Positions 42,609 to 50,779 of a stretch of 64,000 bases of DNA are shown in pieces; position 1 is the stretch's first letter; the number at the start of each line of letters is the position of its first letter. This DNA is from an uncultured Clostridia bacterium. Lineage in GTDB: Bacteria; Bacillota; Clostridia; Christensenellales; Pumilibacteraceae. The position numbers were made by a program, and so were the translations under genes. The notes under the pieces are model-generated. The model was not told the origin of the DNA and did no database searches. It saw only the letters and a program-made list of their open reading frames with translations. The stretch spans positions 107,379 to 171,378 of the forward strand of contig CAMWMF010000001.1 in NCBI GenBank assembly GCA_947175335.1. Reading direction: 5' to 3'.

Positions 42609-44876
42609 ATGAAAAGTGTCGATTTAAACACGAATTGGAGTGTGACCGTCGGGGAGGAAACCGCCGTTTGCGATCTTCCGTACGACGTGACCGCACACGC
42701 CGTGCGCGATTACACGTGCGCTTTCGGAGCGCTTAACGGGTATATCCCCACCGAAAGGGCGACGTTTACCCGCGCTTTACCGCAAATCAAAAACGGTAAC
42801 GGTTTGGTCGACGTCAAAATTACCGGCGTATGCGGTTACGGCGAGGTGTTCGTAAACGACAAAAGCGTCGGACGGCTTAACAACGGTTACGCGCCGCACG
42901 TGTTTACGGTAAACCTTGCGGGCGCGCACAACACTATAAAAATCGTGCTTATGACCTCGCCCGAAATGTCGGACAAGTATTTGGGCTTAGGTATTGCGGG
43001 CGGCGTGGAGCTTGTTTATGCCGAAAACGCAGCGCCGTACGGCATCGATTATCCTTTTGTCAAGACGGCTGTCGTAGGCGACAGGGTGTATGCCGATACC
43101 GAAGTTACGGTATTTAACGATTCGGACAAGCCGCAAAAGTTTGTTCTCGACTGCACTGTGCTCAACGCACGCGGCAAGCGCGCGGGCAAAAAGCAGCGCA
43201 AAATTTTTATACGTGCCGGACAGCACAAAACATTGGACGTGCGCGTGCGCATAAACAATGCGTACGAATGGTCTCCGTCCGACCCGTATATGTATACGAT
43301 GACGGCCAAGCTTATCTCCGCCGAAGGCGAGGGTGAGCCGTGCACAGCCGTTACGCGGTTCGGCGTAGTGTCGCGCACGCTGTCGCAGACGCGTGGACTG
43401 TATATCAACAATCGCAAGACTTTGCTTATGGGCGCATACTTATCGCACGCCGATATTGCGCTCGGCGCCGTTTCGCTGTACTGCAACGAAAAGCGCAAGC
43501 TGGAAGCGCTAAAAGCTATCGGCTACAATGCCGTGCATTACGTAGGCTGTCCCACCGCCGCCACGCTTGACGCGTGCGACGACGTGGGCATGTACGTTTT
43601 TGTCGATCTTTTCCCTTGCCTTAACGAGCCTAAATCGCCGCTTGGCGGAGTGTTGGGCGACCGCAGGTATTACTCGGTATTTCCCAAAATCGCCGAGCTT
43701 CGCAACCATCCGTCGGTAACTGTTTACGGCGTGGCGGACGACGTTGCGGAATGCTACAACCGCTACGACGGTCACGAGCTTATAAAGGCGATTGCGGCGC
43801 GGATCAGGGAAATAGACTCCACAAGGCCCATAACCGTTTCCACGCGCGAGCAAGTGCCCACGCGCGGCGAGCTGGAACAGGCCGGCTGCCGCAAAACGGT
43901 GTTCGACAACGACGCCGCAGCTATAAATGCGGGCAGGGAAAAAGGCGTGTTTGACGAGCTTACGGCAGGCGCGTTCGACGCGGTTGACGTTTGCGGGTTC
44001 AACTATTTGTATCCGTTGTACGAAACGGAACGTGCTAAGCGCGACAGACTGGTACTCGGCGCGCGCACGGATAGCGCGCATGCGTTTGACAGCCTTGACG
44101 CCACCGAAAAGAACGACCGCGTAATAGGCGACTTTAACGACTGCGGTATGGATTATCCGGGCGGCGGCAAGCTTAACGAAAATATTACGACGTTCGGCGA
44201 CCTCGACGCCATAGGCTGCGACAAGCCGCAAAGCATATACAAGCGGGTACTGCTTGGCGAACGCGGAATTGCGTACATCGTAGTGCGCGACCCCGACGGC
44301 GGCGAGCCTGTGCATATGTGGAACTGGCCGCGCTATCTCGGTCAAAAGGTGGACGTGGACGTTTACACGTCGGGCGACGTAGTTGCGCTGTACCTTGACG
44401 GACGGATAGTAGGGCGCAAGCTGGCGGGCAAGGTAAACAAGCACATAGCTTCGTTCAGCGTCGATTACTATCCCGGAACGCTGGAAGCCGTTGCCTACTT
44501 TAAGGGCACGGAGTGCGCTCGGTCGCGGTTGAAATCGGCGGCTTCGCCCAAAACGATTAAGCTTACGGCATATGCCAAAAACTTGTCGGTAGGGCGCAAG
44601 GACGTCGGCTTTGTGTACGTAGACGTTTGCGACCGCGACGGCGAGCTTGTTCCTTACGCAATGCGCGAGCTTAACGTAAGCGTGACGGGCGGCGAGCTTA
44701 TAGCCTTTGTCAACGCCGACCCCATGCTCAGGAAAAATTCGTTTGACAGCTGCCCCGCGTACGGCGGTAGGGCGCTTGCGGTAATCAAGCCCGACCCCGC
44801 CGAGAATAAAGCGGTGGTCAAGGTCACCGGCGACGGACTGCTTGCAGCAAGAGTTTCGTTCAAAATCAAAAACTAA
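42609..44876 (+). CDS. Glycoside hydrolase family 2-like protein, catalytic residues lost
   Basis: A 755-aa cytoplasmic protein with GH2 layout: jelly-roll sugar-binding domain, Ig-like domain, TIM barrel (from about 255: GLYINNRKTLLMGAYLSHAD) and C-terminal Ig-like domains. In active GH2 beta-galactosidases the acid/base lies in HPSVxxWSxGNE; here the segment reads HPSVTVYGVADDV (about 367-379). The nucleophile glutamate in a GSETxSA context is replaced in LGARTDSAHAF (about 482-492). Both glutamates are therefore missing while the fold is kept. It may be a sugar-binding pseudoenzyme or sensor, or use another mechanism. Monocistronic; the last 300 residues are intact, which argues against simple decay. 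Confidence 0.75.
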   Translation: MKSVDLNTNWSVTVGEETAVCDLPYDVTAHAVRDYTCAFGALNGYIPTERATFTRALPQIKNGNGLVDVKITGVCGYGEVFVNDKSVGRLNNGYAPHVFTVNLAGAHNTIKIVLMTSPEMSDKYLGLGIAGGVELVYAENAAPYGIDYPFVKTAVVGDRVYADTEVTVFNDSDKPQKFVLDCTVLNARGKRAGKKQRKIFIRAGQHKTLDVRVRINNAYEWSPSDPYMYTMTAKLISAEGEGEPCTAVTRFGVVSRTLSQTRGLYINNRKTLLMGAYLSHADIALGAVSLYCNEKRKLEALKAIGYNAVHYVGCPTAATLDACDDVGMYVFVDLFPCLNEPKSPLGGVLGDRRYYSVFPKIAELRNHPSVTVYGVADDVAECYNRYDGHELIKAIAARIREIDSTRPITVSTREQVPTRGELEQAGCRKTVFDNDAAAINAGREKGVFDELTAGAFDAVDVCGFNYLYPLYETERAKRDRLVLGARTDSAHAFDSLDATEKNDRVIGDFNDCGMDYPGGGKLNENITTFGDLDAIGCDKPQSIYKRVLLGERGIAYIVVRDPDGGEPVHMWNWPRYLGQKVDVDVYTSGDVVALYLDGRIVGRKLAGKVNKHIASFSVDYYPGTLEAVAYFKGTECARSRLKSAASPKTIKLTAYAKNLSVGRKDVGFVYVDVCDRDGELVPYAMRELNVSVTGGELIAFVNADPMLRKNSFDSCPAYGGRALAVIKPDPAENKAVVKVTGDGLLAARVSFKIKN

Positions 44877-44953
44877 GCAAACTCGCTTTGCGAATTAATG
44901 TTTAATAAATCGGTAATAATTTAAATCGGTCATCACCTTTATTGGGAGTAAAT

Positions 44954-46552
44954 ATGAAAAAAACTCAACTTGTCACTTCGATAGCACTTGCCGCGGCGCT
45001 TGCAATAACGCCCGCAGCTATGCTCGGTTGCAGTGGCGACCATTACTCGGAAGTTAATTTTTCGGCGCAGGACACCGCTTATGCCGTAACCAGTCAGGGC
45101 GGCTCGGCAGTAGCGTACGGCAATAACATCTACTTTGTCAACGGCTATCGCGGCTATTCCGATTCGGACGGCACGGCCAACGTTTGGAATGACGTTGTGA
45201 AAGGCGCGCTGTACCGCGCCCAGCTCAACGGCGAACGCGACGCAAATAACAGTCTTGAATTTGTTGCGCAAGCCGACGGCGAGGGCATTGCGTTCAAGTA
45301 CGAAAAGGGCAAGGACTACTTCGACAACGAGATTAACGTTGTCGGCACTACCAAGATAGCGCCCAAAACGATAGGTACGTCGGGATATAGCAGCGGCGGC
45401 TTGTTCATTTACGACAATTACGCATACTTTGCTTCGCCCAATAACGAAAAGAATAAGGGTGGTACCGTCCAAACAACGCGCACCGACTTCTTTATGATGC
45501 CTCTTTCGGGCGGCAAGCCCACCAAGCTTTACACCACTACCGAAAAGGTGGACACTTCGTCATCGCCGTATGCGTTCTATAAGTACGGCGGCAGCGTGTA
45601 CTTGGTTGTTAAGGAAGACACCAATATCGTGTCGGTAAAGGTAAACACAAGCAAAGCAAAGGCCGACGACCCCGTAATATTTAAGGTGGGCGCGACCAGC
45701 GTGTACTTACCGGTAAAGGACACTTACTACAACGGTATAAGCACCAACGATGTCGAAGACTTTATCTACTTTGTACGCGAGGTCAAGGACAGCGATACGC
45801 AAAAGGCGGGCACCGTTATCGAGGCTATGCGCCCCGACGGCAGTGAAAACTTTGTCGTATCCATGACCAACGCTACCGAAACGATTGAGGCTGTGCGCGA
45901 CGGACTTTTATTCTACCGCACTACCGAGGTAAACGAGACCAAGCTCAAATATACAAATCTTCACAATATGCTTATGGAGTATTCCGCGAGCTATAAAAAC
46001 GCTCAGAACGCCATAACAGACGAGGATAAAAAGACTACCGACATAACCGGAACATTCCCTATTTCCGTCAGCAGCTCGATAACGTCCACCTACGCTTTCC
46101 GTGCCGACAAAAACAGCAACGACGTTTATTTTGTAGGCGTAACAAGCAGCGGCATGACCTTATACCAAAACGACGACAGCAATCCCGTAAAAACGCAAAC
46201 TCTTTGCACTACTTCGGGTACGCCGCAGTTCATTAAGGACGGCTATCTCTACTTTGCAGGCAGCAGCTCCGACTACTACCGCACACCGCTGTTCGAGAGT
46301 GTAGACGGCGACAACTTCGGCGAGGCACAGCTGCTTGCCGAAAACACTTCCTCGGCTACCTTCGGTTGCGACTACGCGGCAGGGTACTTTACGTACTACG
46401 CCGAGGTCGATCAGTGGGCGAGCGGCTATGCGTATTTTGTCGACATGACCCACGAGGGCGCCGAACCTATCTTTGTCGGTCAGCGCGCCGCCAGCGATAT
46501 CCCTTCGCAAGCGCAGATAGACGAAGCTAAAGGTAACGGTGAAACCGAATAA
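44954..46552 (+). CDS. Surface lipoprotein, beta-propeller-like
   Basis: A 532-aa lipoprotein. The start is the ATG at 44954 with GGGAG upstream. Signal peptide MKKTQLVTSIALAAALAI... with lipobox MLGC. The ectodomain has repeats around GGxxYLVVK, DNYAYFASPN, DGYLYFAGSS and AGYFTYYA, the style of DUF5050-like beta-propeller proteins of Clostridia. Function is unknown. It follows the GH2-like gene by 77 bases. Confidence 0.75.
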   Translation: MKKTQLVTSIALAAALAITPAAMLGCSGDHYSEVNFSAQDTAYAVTSQGGSAVAYGNNIYFVNGYRGYSDSDGTANVWNDVVKGALYRAQLNGERDANNSLEFVAQADGEGIAFKYEKGKDYFDNEINVVGTTKIAPKTIGTSGYSSGGLFIYDNYAYFASPNNEKNKGGTVQTTRTDFFMMPLSGGKPTKLYTTTEKVDTSSSPYAFYKYGGSVYLVVKEDTNIVSVKVNTSKAKADDPVIFKVGATSVYLPVKDTYYNGISTNDVEDFIYFVREVKDSDTQKAGTVIEAMRPDGSENFVVSMTNATETIEAVRDGLLFYRTTEVNETKLKYTNLHNMLMEYSASYKNAQNAITDEDKKTTDITGTFPISVSSSITSTYAFRADKNSNDVYFVGVTSSGMTLYQNDDSNPVKTQTLCTTSGTPQFIKDGYLYFAGSSSDYYRTPLFESVDGDNFGEAQLLAENTSSATFGCDYAAGYFTYYAEVDQWASGYAYFVDMTHEGAEPIFVGQRAASDIPSQAQIDEAKGNGETE

Positions 46553-46836
46553 TTAAATTAAGAATTAAGAATGCAGAATTAAAAATAAGGTTGAGATTAC
46601 AGTAGTTGTAACCTCAACCTTTTTGATCTGAATAATTGTGCGGCTAACGCCTAGATTTCTCCGCTCCGCGCTATTGCGCTCCGGTCGAAATGATGTGGGG
46701 TTGATATTGCCATTTTTATGTGGGAATTGTCCATACCACCATCATCCCGAGCGTAGTCGAGGGATCTAGGCGAAGCCGCATAATTTTAATAAAATCTTTT
46801 CATTAATTCCGAATTCCTAATTCCGAATTCCGAATT
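46553..46836. repeat. Composite repeat block C-B-A-C
   Basis: C-like unit (46553-46582), a minimal B element that is a clean terminator (AAGGTTGAG ... CTCAACCTTTTT, 46587-46625), an A element in inverted orientation (46640-46779), and an inverted C unit (46804-46836). Confidence 0.8.
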
Positions 46837-46838
46837 GA

Positions 46839-47522
46839 TTACAAGTCCGCTAAGGCGTGGTATTCCGTTCTGCCGAGCGATATTTCCAGATTGCCGTTGC
46901 GCACGCGCAGCTCGTCGATAAACGCTTTTTCCTGCGTGGGGTCTTTGAGCGTCAGGTTGTAGGTAAGGCGGAACACGCTGCCGAGGTCGGCGCTCTTTGT
47001 CTGTATAAGCTCGTGGCTTATCGTGTACTTACTAAACAAATCGTCGAATACCGTCGTATAGTCGAGGTCCTCGGGGATTGTGATGCGCAACGTCTTTTCC
47101 TTGGTGTTCGGCTTCCGCTCCCACAGCCTGAACCTTGTGCAAAGCATAAGGCACCCGCCTGCCACTACGGCGAATATCGCGCCGTAGGCGAGGTAACCCA
47201 TACCGTACGCAAGCCCTGCTACCATCGATATGAATATTATGCAAATTTCCTTAGCCGTGCCTTGCGCCGAGCGGAAGCGTACTAAGGTGAACGCGCCCGC
47301 TACCGTTATGCCCGCGCCGATATTGCCGTTGATAAGTATGATTATTGTAGCTACCGCGGCGGGGAGTAGGGCGGTGGTAACAAAAAAGCTTTTGGACGAG
47401 CGCGAACCGTAGTAGGTCATAAACGCGAGCATAATGCCCGTAGCTATCGCCACGCCCAAGCACAAAAAGAACGTGCCTGCGTCCAGCTTACCCGTAAGTA
47501 CCGTACTGAAAATTTTATCCAA
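46839..47522 (-). CDS. DUF4956 membrane protein
   Basis: A 227-aa protein with about four membrane helices (from residue ~18 to ~128) and a ~100-residue cytoplasmic C-terminal domain (ITIPEDLDYTTVFDDLFSKY). This matches DUF4956, which is regularly encoded next to VTC-domain proteins. The pair is thought to act in polyphosphate or cell-surface polymer metabolism, but the membrane protein's role is not known. It overlaps the upstream VTC gene by eight bases. Confidence 0.82.
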   Translation of the reverse strand: MDKIFSTVLTGKLDAGTFFLCLGVAIATGIMLAFMTYYGSRSSKSFFVTTALLPAAVATIIILINGNIGAGITVAGAFTLVRFRSAQGTAKEICIIFISMVAGLAYGMGYLAYGAIFAVVAGGCLMLCTRFRLWERKPNTKEKTLRITIPEDLDYTTVFDDLFSKYTISHELIQTKSADLGSVFRLTYNLTLKDPTQEKAFIDELRVRNGNLEISLGRTEYHALADL

Positions 47523-48231
47523 CTTGTTTTACCTCCGTCATTAAATTGTCGTGTTCTATTGTGTACGCCGTGCCGTACTTGGAAAAGGACGTTTTGCGTA
47601 TGCCGAGCGAGCTGACAAGCCTACACAGCCACAGCGGAATGGACGCGCCCGCCTTTATTTCCATAAGGATTTTTCCGTCCGAGCGTACGGGTTTGCCGTC
47701 GGTGCCGCCGCACAAAGTCAGCCTGTCCGTCCTGTACCGTATATTCGTGTCAAAGGTTACGCGCAGACTGCTGTCGTCCTTGTCGAAGTATGCCGTGCGG
47801 TCGTAAAGCAGCAATATGCGCGGCGCCAGCGTTTTGTACAAATCTATTGCGTATGTAATTTCCTTGGCTATCTGGTCGGTTTGCTCGCGCACGTAGTCGA
47901 ACAGTCCGCGTTCTGCGTCGGCAGCGGTGAGCGCTATCCGCCGTTTGAACACCACGCCGTCGTACTTCTTTTTCAGCTCCAAAAACACTTCGTCGTCGCC
48001 CTTGGCTTGACGGTAGCTGCGCATACGCAGCTTTTCCTTGTACTCGGGCTTATCCAGCGACCGCCTGGCAAGCAGGTAATCGTCGGTGTCGTAGTAAAGG
48101 CTTTGAATGGTGGACTTGCCGTATCTGTCCGCCGCCATGCGTTTTTCTATTTCGCTAAGCACGGCAAAATACTGCTCTGCGGTGAGCAAGTACTTGTATT
48201 CGTACCTTTTGAACACGCAATTGTTTTTCAT
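47515..48231 (-). CDS. VTC-domain (polyphosphate polymerase-like) protein
   Basis: A 238-aa soluble protein. Start at 48231 (MKNNCVFKRYEYKYLL) with GAGGG upstream; a longer in-frame start lacks a ribosome site. The tunnel-fold residues are visible: KRYEYKYLL, SLYYDTDDYLLARRS, KEKLRMRSY, EVFLELKKKYDGVVFKRR, YDRTAYF and LMEIKAG. These Lys/Arg/Glu-rich strands line the active tunnel of VTC4-like polyphosphate synthases. With DUF4956 it forms a two-gene operon. Confidence 0.87.
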   Translation of the reverse strand: MKNNCVFKRYEYKYLLTAEQYFAVLSEIEKRMAADRYGKSTIQSLYYDTDDYLLARRSLDKPEYKEKLRMRSYRQAKGDDEVFLELKKKYDGVVFKRRIALTAADAERGLFDYVREQTDQIAKEITYAIDLYKTLAPRILLLYDRTAYFDKDDSSLRVTFDTNIRYRTDRLTLCGGTDGKPVRSDGKILMEIKAGASIPLWLCRLVSSLGIRKTSFSKYGTAYTIEHDNLMTEVKQVG

Positions 48232-48342
48232 CAAGCCCTCTACGCAAAAATGTAACATTGTCATAATAGCATAGTTTTGTGTGAAAATCAAGAGCATTGT
48301 CGGAAAATTTACCGTGCTTTATTGCTTGGTATATCATTTTAC

Positions 48343-48372
48343 TTGACAATTTTTGCGGCATTGGAATATAAT
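48343..48372 (+). promoter_or_regulatory. Promoter of glnN
   Basis: TTGACA (48343-48348), 18-base spacer, TATAAT (48367-48372). Confidence 0.8.
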
Positions 48373-48383
48373 ATTTTTAGCAC

Positions 48384-48411
48384 AAGGACGTCATAAGCGT
48401 ATGGCGTCCTT
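48384..48411 (+). promoter_or_regulatory. Hairpin at the 5' end of glnN mRNA
   Basis: AAGGACG-T-CATA, AGCG loop, TATG-G-CGTCCTT: a 12-bp stem with one T-G pair only a few bases after the expected transcription start. No T run, so it is more likely an mRNA-protective or regulator-binding hairpin than a terminator. Confidence 0.6.
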
Positions 48412-48444
48412 ATGTTTATGAACATCCTATTTGCGGAGGTTTTT

Positions 48445-50532
48445 ATGACGAACGTACCCGAATTATTCGGTTCTATGGTGTTTAACGAGCAGGTTATGCG
48501 CGAGCGGTTGCCTAAGGAAATTTTTAAGGCATTGCAAAACACCATTAATACGGGTGAACCGATTTCTTCCGAGGTGGCCGACGGAGTGGCAAGTGCCATG
48601 AAGGATTGGGCTATCGAAAAGGGTGCGACGCACTACACGCACTGGTTCCAGCCTATGACGGGCGTTACTGCGGAAAAGCACGACAGCTTTATCAGCCCCG
48701 CGGACGGGTGCGCGGTAATAATGAAGTTTTCGGGTAAGCAGCTTATTAAGGGCGAGCCCGACGCGTCAAGCTTTCCGTCGGGCGGTCTGCGTTCCACCTT
48801 CGAGGCGCGCGGGTACACGGCGTGGGATCCCACAAGCTACGCGTTCGTCAAGGACAGCGTGCTGTACATTCCCACCGCGTTCATAAGCTATTCGGGGCAG
48901 GTGCTTGACAAAAAGACGCCGCTGTTGCGGTCTATGGACGCGCTGAGCAAAGCGGCAAAGCGCATGCTTAAACTGTTCGGCAAAACGCCCGACCGCGTAA
49001 CCGCGTCCGTCGGTCCCGAACAGGAATACTTTTTGATTCCGCGCGAGCTGTACAAAAAACGCCCCGATCTCATTATTACGGGCAGAACGCTGTTCGGCGC
49101 AAAGCCGCCCAAGGGTCAGGAATTGGACGACCATTACTTCGGTAGCATTAAGACGCGCGTACTCAGGTACATGGAGGATTTGGACAACGAGCTGTGGAAG
49201 CTGGGCGTAAACGCCAAGACCCGCCACAACGAGGTTGCGCCCGCGCAGCACGAGCTTGCACCGGTATATTCCACTGTCAATATCGCGACCGACCACAACC
49301 AGCTGACCATGGCTATAATGAAGCAGGTCGCGGAACGTCACGACCTTGTATGCTTACTGCACGAAAAGCCGTTTGCGGGCGTAAACGGTTCGGGCAAGCA
49401 CAACAACTGGTCCATATCCACAAGCGACGGCGAAAACCTTTTGGAGCCCGGCAAGGATTTAAAAAACAATTTACAGTTTATGGTGTTTTTAACCGCCGTA
49501 ATCAAGGCGGTGGACGATCATCAAGACCTTTTGCGCCTGTCCGTCGCGTCGGCGGGCAACGATCACCGTTTGGGTGCCAACGAGGCGCCGCCCGCCATTA
49601 TTTCCATGTTCTTGGGCGACGAGATTACCGACTTACTCGAAACGCTCGCGTCGGGCAAGGAATACAGCAACCGCGTAGGCAACAAGCTGAGCACGGGCGT
49701 ACAATCGGTACCCGAAATTTACGAGGACACGACCGACCGCAACCGTACTTCGCCGTTTGCGTTTACCGGCAACAAGTTCGAGTTCCGCTCGCTGGGCAGT
49801 GCGCTAAACATCGCTTGTCCCAACATAATGATAAACGCCGCTGTTGCCGACGTGCTTAATCAATTTTCCGACGAGCTTGAAAGAGTTAAACCCGCCGAAT
49901 TCAAGGCGGCGGCGCTCGCTATTATCAAGCGCGAATATATTGCGCACAAAAGGATTGTATTCAACGGCGACAACTACTCCGACGCGTGGGTGGAGGAGGC
50001 GAGCCGCCGCGGACTGCTCAACCTGAAAAGCACGCCCGAAGCGCTGTCGTACTACGACCTTCCCAAAAACGTCGAGCTGTTTGACAGGCTCAAAATTTAC
50101 ACCGACAAGGAAGTGCATGCGCGCAAGGATATTTTGCTGGAAAACTACTGCAAGGTGATAAACATCGAGGCGGGCACAATGTCCGAGTTGGTGCTTAAAC
50201 AAATACTGCCCGCAGCCATTCAGTTTTCCACAATGCTTGCCGACAACGTAGCTAAGCTTACCGCGCTCAAAGCGAATGCGGCTATGCAAACAAAAATGCT
50301 TACTGCCGTGTCCGAGCTTATACAAAACGCATACTCCGCCGTCCAAAAGCTTAACGACGCGCAGGCTGCTGTCAAGGCCGCGGTTGGGCTGCAAGCGGAA
50401 GCGGATGCAAGCTACAATCAAGTAGTGGCCGTAATGCAGGAGCTTAGGGGATATTGCGACAAACTGGAAACGATTACTCCCAAAGATCTTTGGCCGTTCC
50501 CGTCGTATTCCGATTTGCTGTTGTACGTATAA
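48445..50532 (+). CDS. glnN: Glutamine synthetase type III
   Basis: A 695-aa type III glutamine synthetase (glutamate + NH3 + ATP to glutamine). Landmarks: [10 protein letters not shown] near the start, [86 protein letters not shown]. The length is standard for GSIII (about 700 aa). I start at the ATG at 48445 behind GCGGAGG. Monocistronic with its own promoter and a leader hairpin. Confidence 0.96.
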   Translation: MTNVPELFGSMVFNEQVMRERLPKEIFKALQNTINTGEPISSEVADGVASAMKDWAIEKGATHYTHWFQPMTGVTAEKHDSFISPADGCAVIMKFSGKQLIKGEPDASSFPSGGLRSTFEARGYTAWDPTSYAFVKDSVLYIPTAFISYSGQVLDKKTPLLRSMDALSKAAKRMLKLFGKTPDRVTASVGPEQEYFLIPRELYKKRPDLIITGRTLFGAKPPKGQELDDHYFGSIKTRVLRYMEDLDNELWKLGVNAKTRHNEVAPAQHELAPVYSTVNIATDHNQLTMAIMKQVAERHDLVCLLHEKPFAGVNGSGKHNNWSISTSDGENLLEPGKDLKNNLQFMVFLTAVIKAVDDHQDLLRLSVASAGNDHRLGANEAPPAIISMFLGDEITDLLETLASGKEYSNRVGNKLSTGVQSVPEIYEDTTDRNRTSPFAFTGNKFEFRSLGSALNIACPNIMINAAVADVLNQFSDELERVKPAEFKAAALAIIKREYIAHKRIVFNGDNYSDAWVEEASRRGLLNLKSTPEALSYYDLPKNVELFDRLKIYTDKEVHARKDILLENYCKVINIEAGTMSELVLKQILPAAIQFSTMLADNVAKLTALKANAAMQTKMLTAVSELIQNAYSAVQKLNDAQAAVKAAVGLQAEADASYNQVVAVMQELRGYCDKLETITPKDLWPFPSYSDLLLYV

Positions 50533-50533
50533 T

Positions 50534-50686
50534 AATTAATTCGGAATTCGGAATGCTGAATTCGGAATTGTGGCGGCGAGCCGCATTAAGGTTGAGATTC
50601 TTCGCTGCGCTCAGAATGACAAAAGTAAATTTGTGCAAGTACTCTTTTTGTCATTCCGAGCAACGCGAGGAATCCCAGCCTTTTTA
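50534..50686. repeat. Composite repeat block C-B after glnN
   Basis: C unit (50534-50570) followed by a complete B element (50588-50686) whose arms are AAGGTTGAGATTCTTCGC and GCGAGGAATCCCAGCCTTTTT. Probable glnN terminator. A TATAAT near 50738 may serve the next gene. Confidence 0.7.
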
Positions 50687-50779
50687 TTTTGTTTTTAGCA
50701 TAGCTTGTTTCCTTTACAAATGCATATTAAAAGTGTATAATTATACCACATTACCGAATATACCGTTAAGAGGTTTTGT

